From JABMNT01 sp048262255 (GTDB taxonomy: Bacteria > Pseudomonadota > Alphaproteobacteria > Rhodospirillales > Casp-alpha2): a stretch of 64,000 nt of DNA. Of this stretch, positions 63,990 to 64,000 are shown in pieces. The DNA lies in assembly GCA_048262255.1 (NCBI GenBank), contig JBLXFH010000003.1, forward strand, positions 1-64,000, written 5' to 3'. A program made the translations under genes and the position numbers. The notes beneath the pieces are model-generated. The model made no database searches. It was not told the origin of the DNA and saw nothing but the letters and a program-made list of their open reading frames with translations. How positions within the stretch are numbered: position 1 is the stretch's first letter; every line of letters starts with the position of its first letter.

Positions 63990-64000
63990 GAAAATCTCCG

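Overview
The window reads as chromosomal DNA of a Gram-negative, heterotrophic, probably marine alphaproteobacterium of the Rhodospirillales/Sneathiellales/Kiloniellales kind. This is inferred from family content and was not tested by a search. The pointers are a PF07310-type PAS protein, the rplM-rpsI pair with an extended S9, GcvA-like LysR regulators, the non-phosphorylative L-arabinonate enzymes, TRAP permeases and an RTX exoprotein. Genes are dense, many start at GTG or TTG, and I found no tRNA, rRNA, CRISPR array, insertion sequence or prophage. One run of exactly 100 N (26733-26832) marks an assembly gap inside a tandem repeat.

Layout. 1-5.9 kb: tail of an RTX protein, a PAS-like protein, DadA and a large hybrid histidine kinase. 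6.0-12.5 kb: a glutamine-amidotransferase-like/transglutaminase fusion facing a transglutaminase-DUF2126 protein, followed by a D-threonine-aldolase-type PLP enzyme; this is the best candidate for an under-described system. 12.5-20.3 kb: small membrane and coiled-coil proteins, MscS channel, hydrolase, SDR, degenerate SNase-fold protein, Upp, GFA-like protein and an RraA-like protein. 20.5-24.8 kb: L-arabinonate dehydratase and two-component genes. 25.2-28.8 kb: DHH phosphoesterase and a Pro-Glu-repeat protein with a carbohydrate-binding-like domain, broken by the gap. 28.8-35.9 kb: MetY/CoA-binding/enoyl-CoA-hydratase operon, rhodanese-ChrA operon, XRE-cupin/GNAT operon, thioesterase. 36.1-37.1 kb: rplM-rpsI with a clear promoter and terminator. 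37.3-41.6 kb: an MFP/FtsX/ATPase export operon. 41.9-46.1 kb: three small membrane or periplasmic proteins, KatG and a 36-residue protein upstream of it. 46.6-53.0 kb: a sugar-acid island with a bicupin, TRAP DctM and DctQ, LysR, KdgD and an L-2-keto-3-deoxyarabonate dehydratase. 53.1-58.0 kb: YchJ, a Gate-domain membrane protein, a cold-shock protein, small basic proteins and a coupled membrane protein/chemoreceptor pair. 58-64 kb: threonine aldolase, a LysR with a palindromic operator, two beta-hydroxyacid dehydrogenases, an amidohydrolase and a receiver-ATPase fusion.

How the genes work together. L-arabinonate dehydratase (20514), L-KDA dehydratase (52116) and KdgD (51058) converge on 2-oxoglutarate semialdehyde, so the cell probably oxidises pentose and hexaric acids without phosphorylation. 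TRAP permeases, GarR-like reductases, the amidohydrolase and the LysR proteins fit the same theme of acid uptake and catabolism. Signalling genes are numerous: three receiver/kinase proteins, one OmpR-type regulator and one chemoreceptor.
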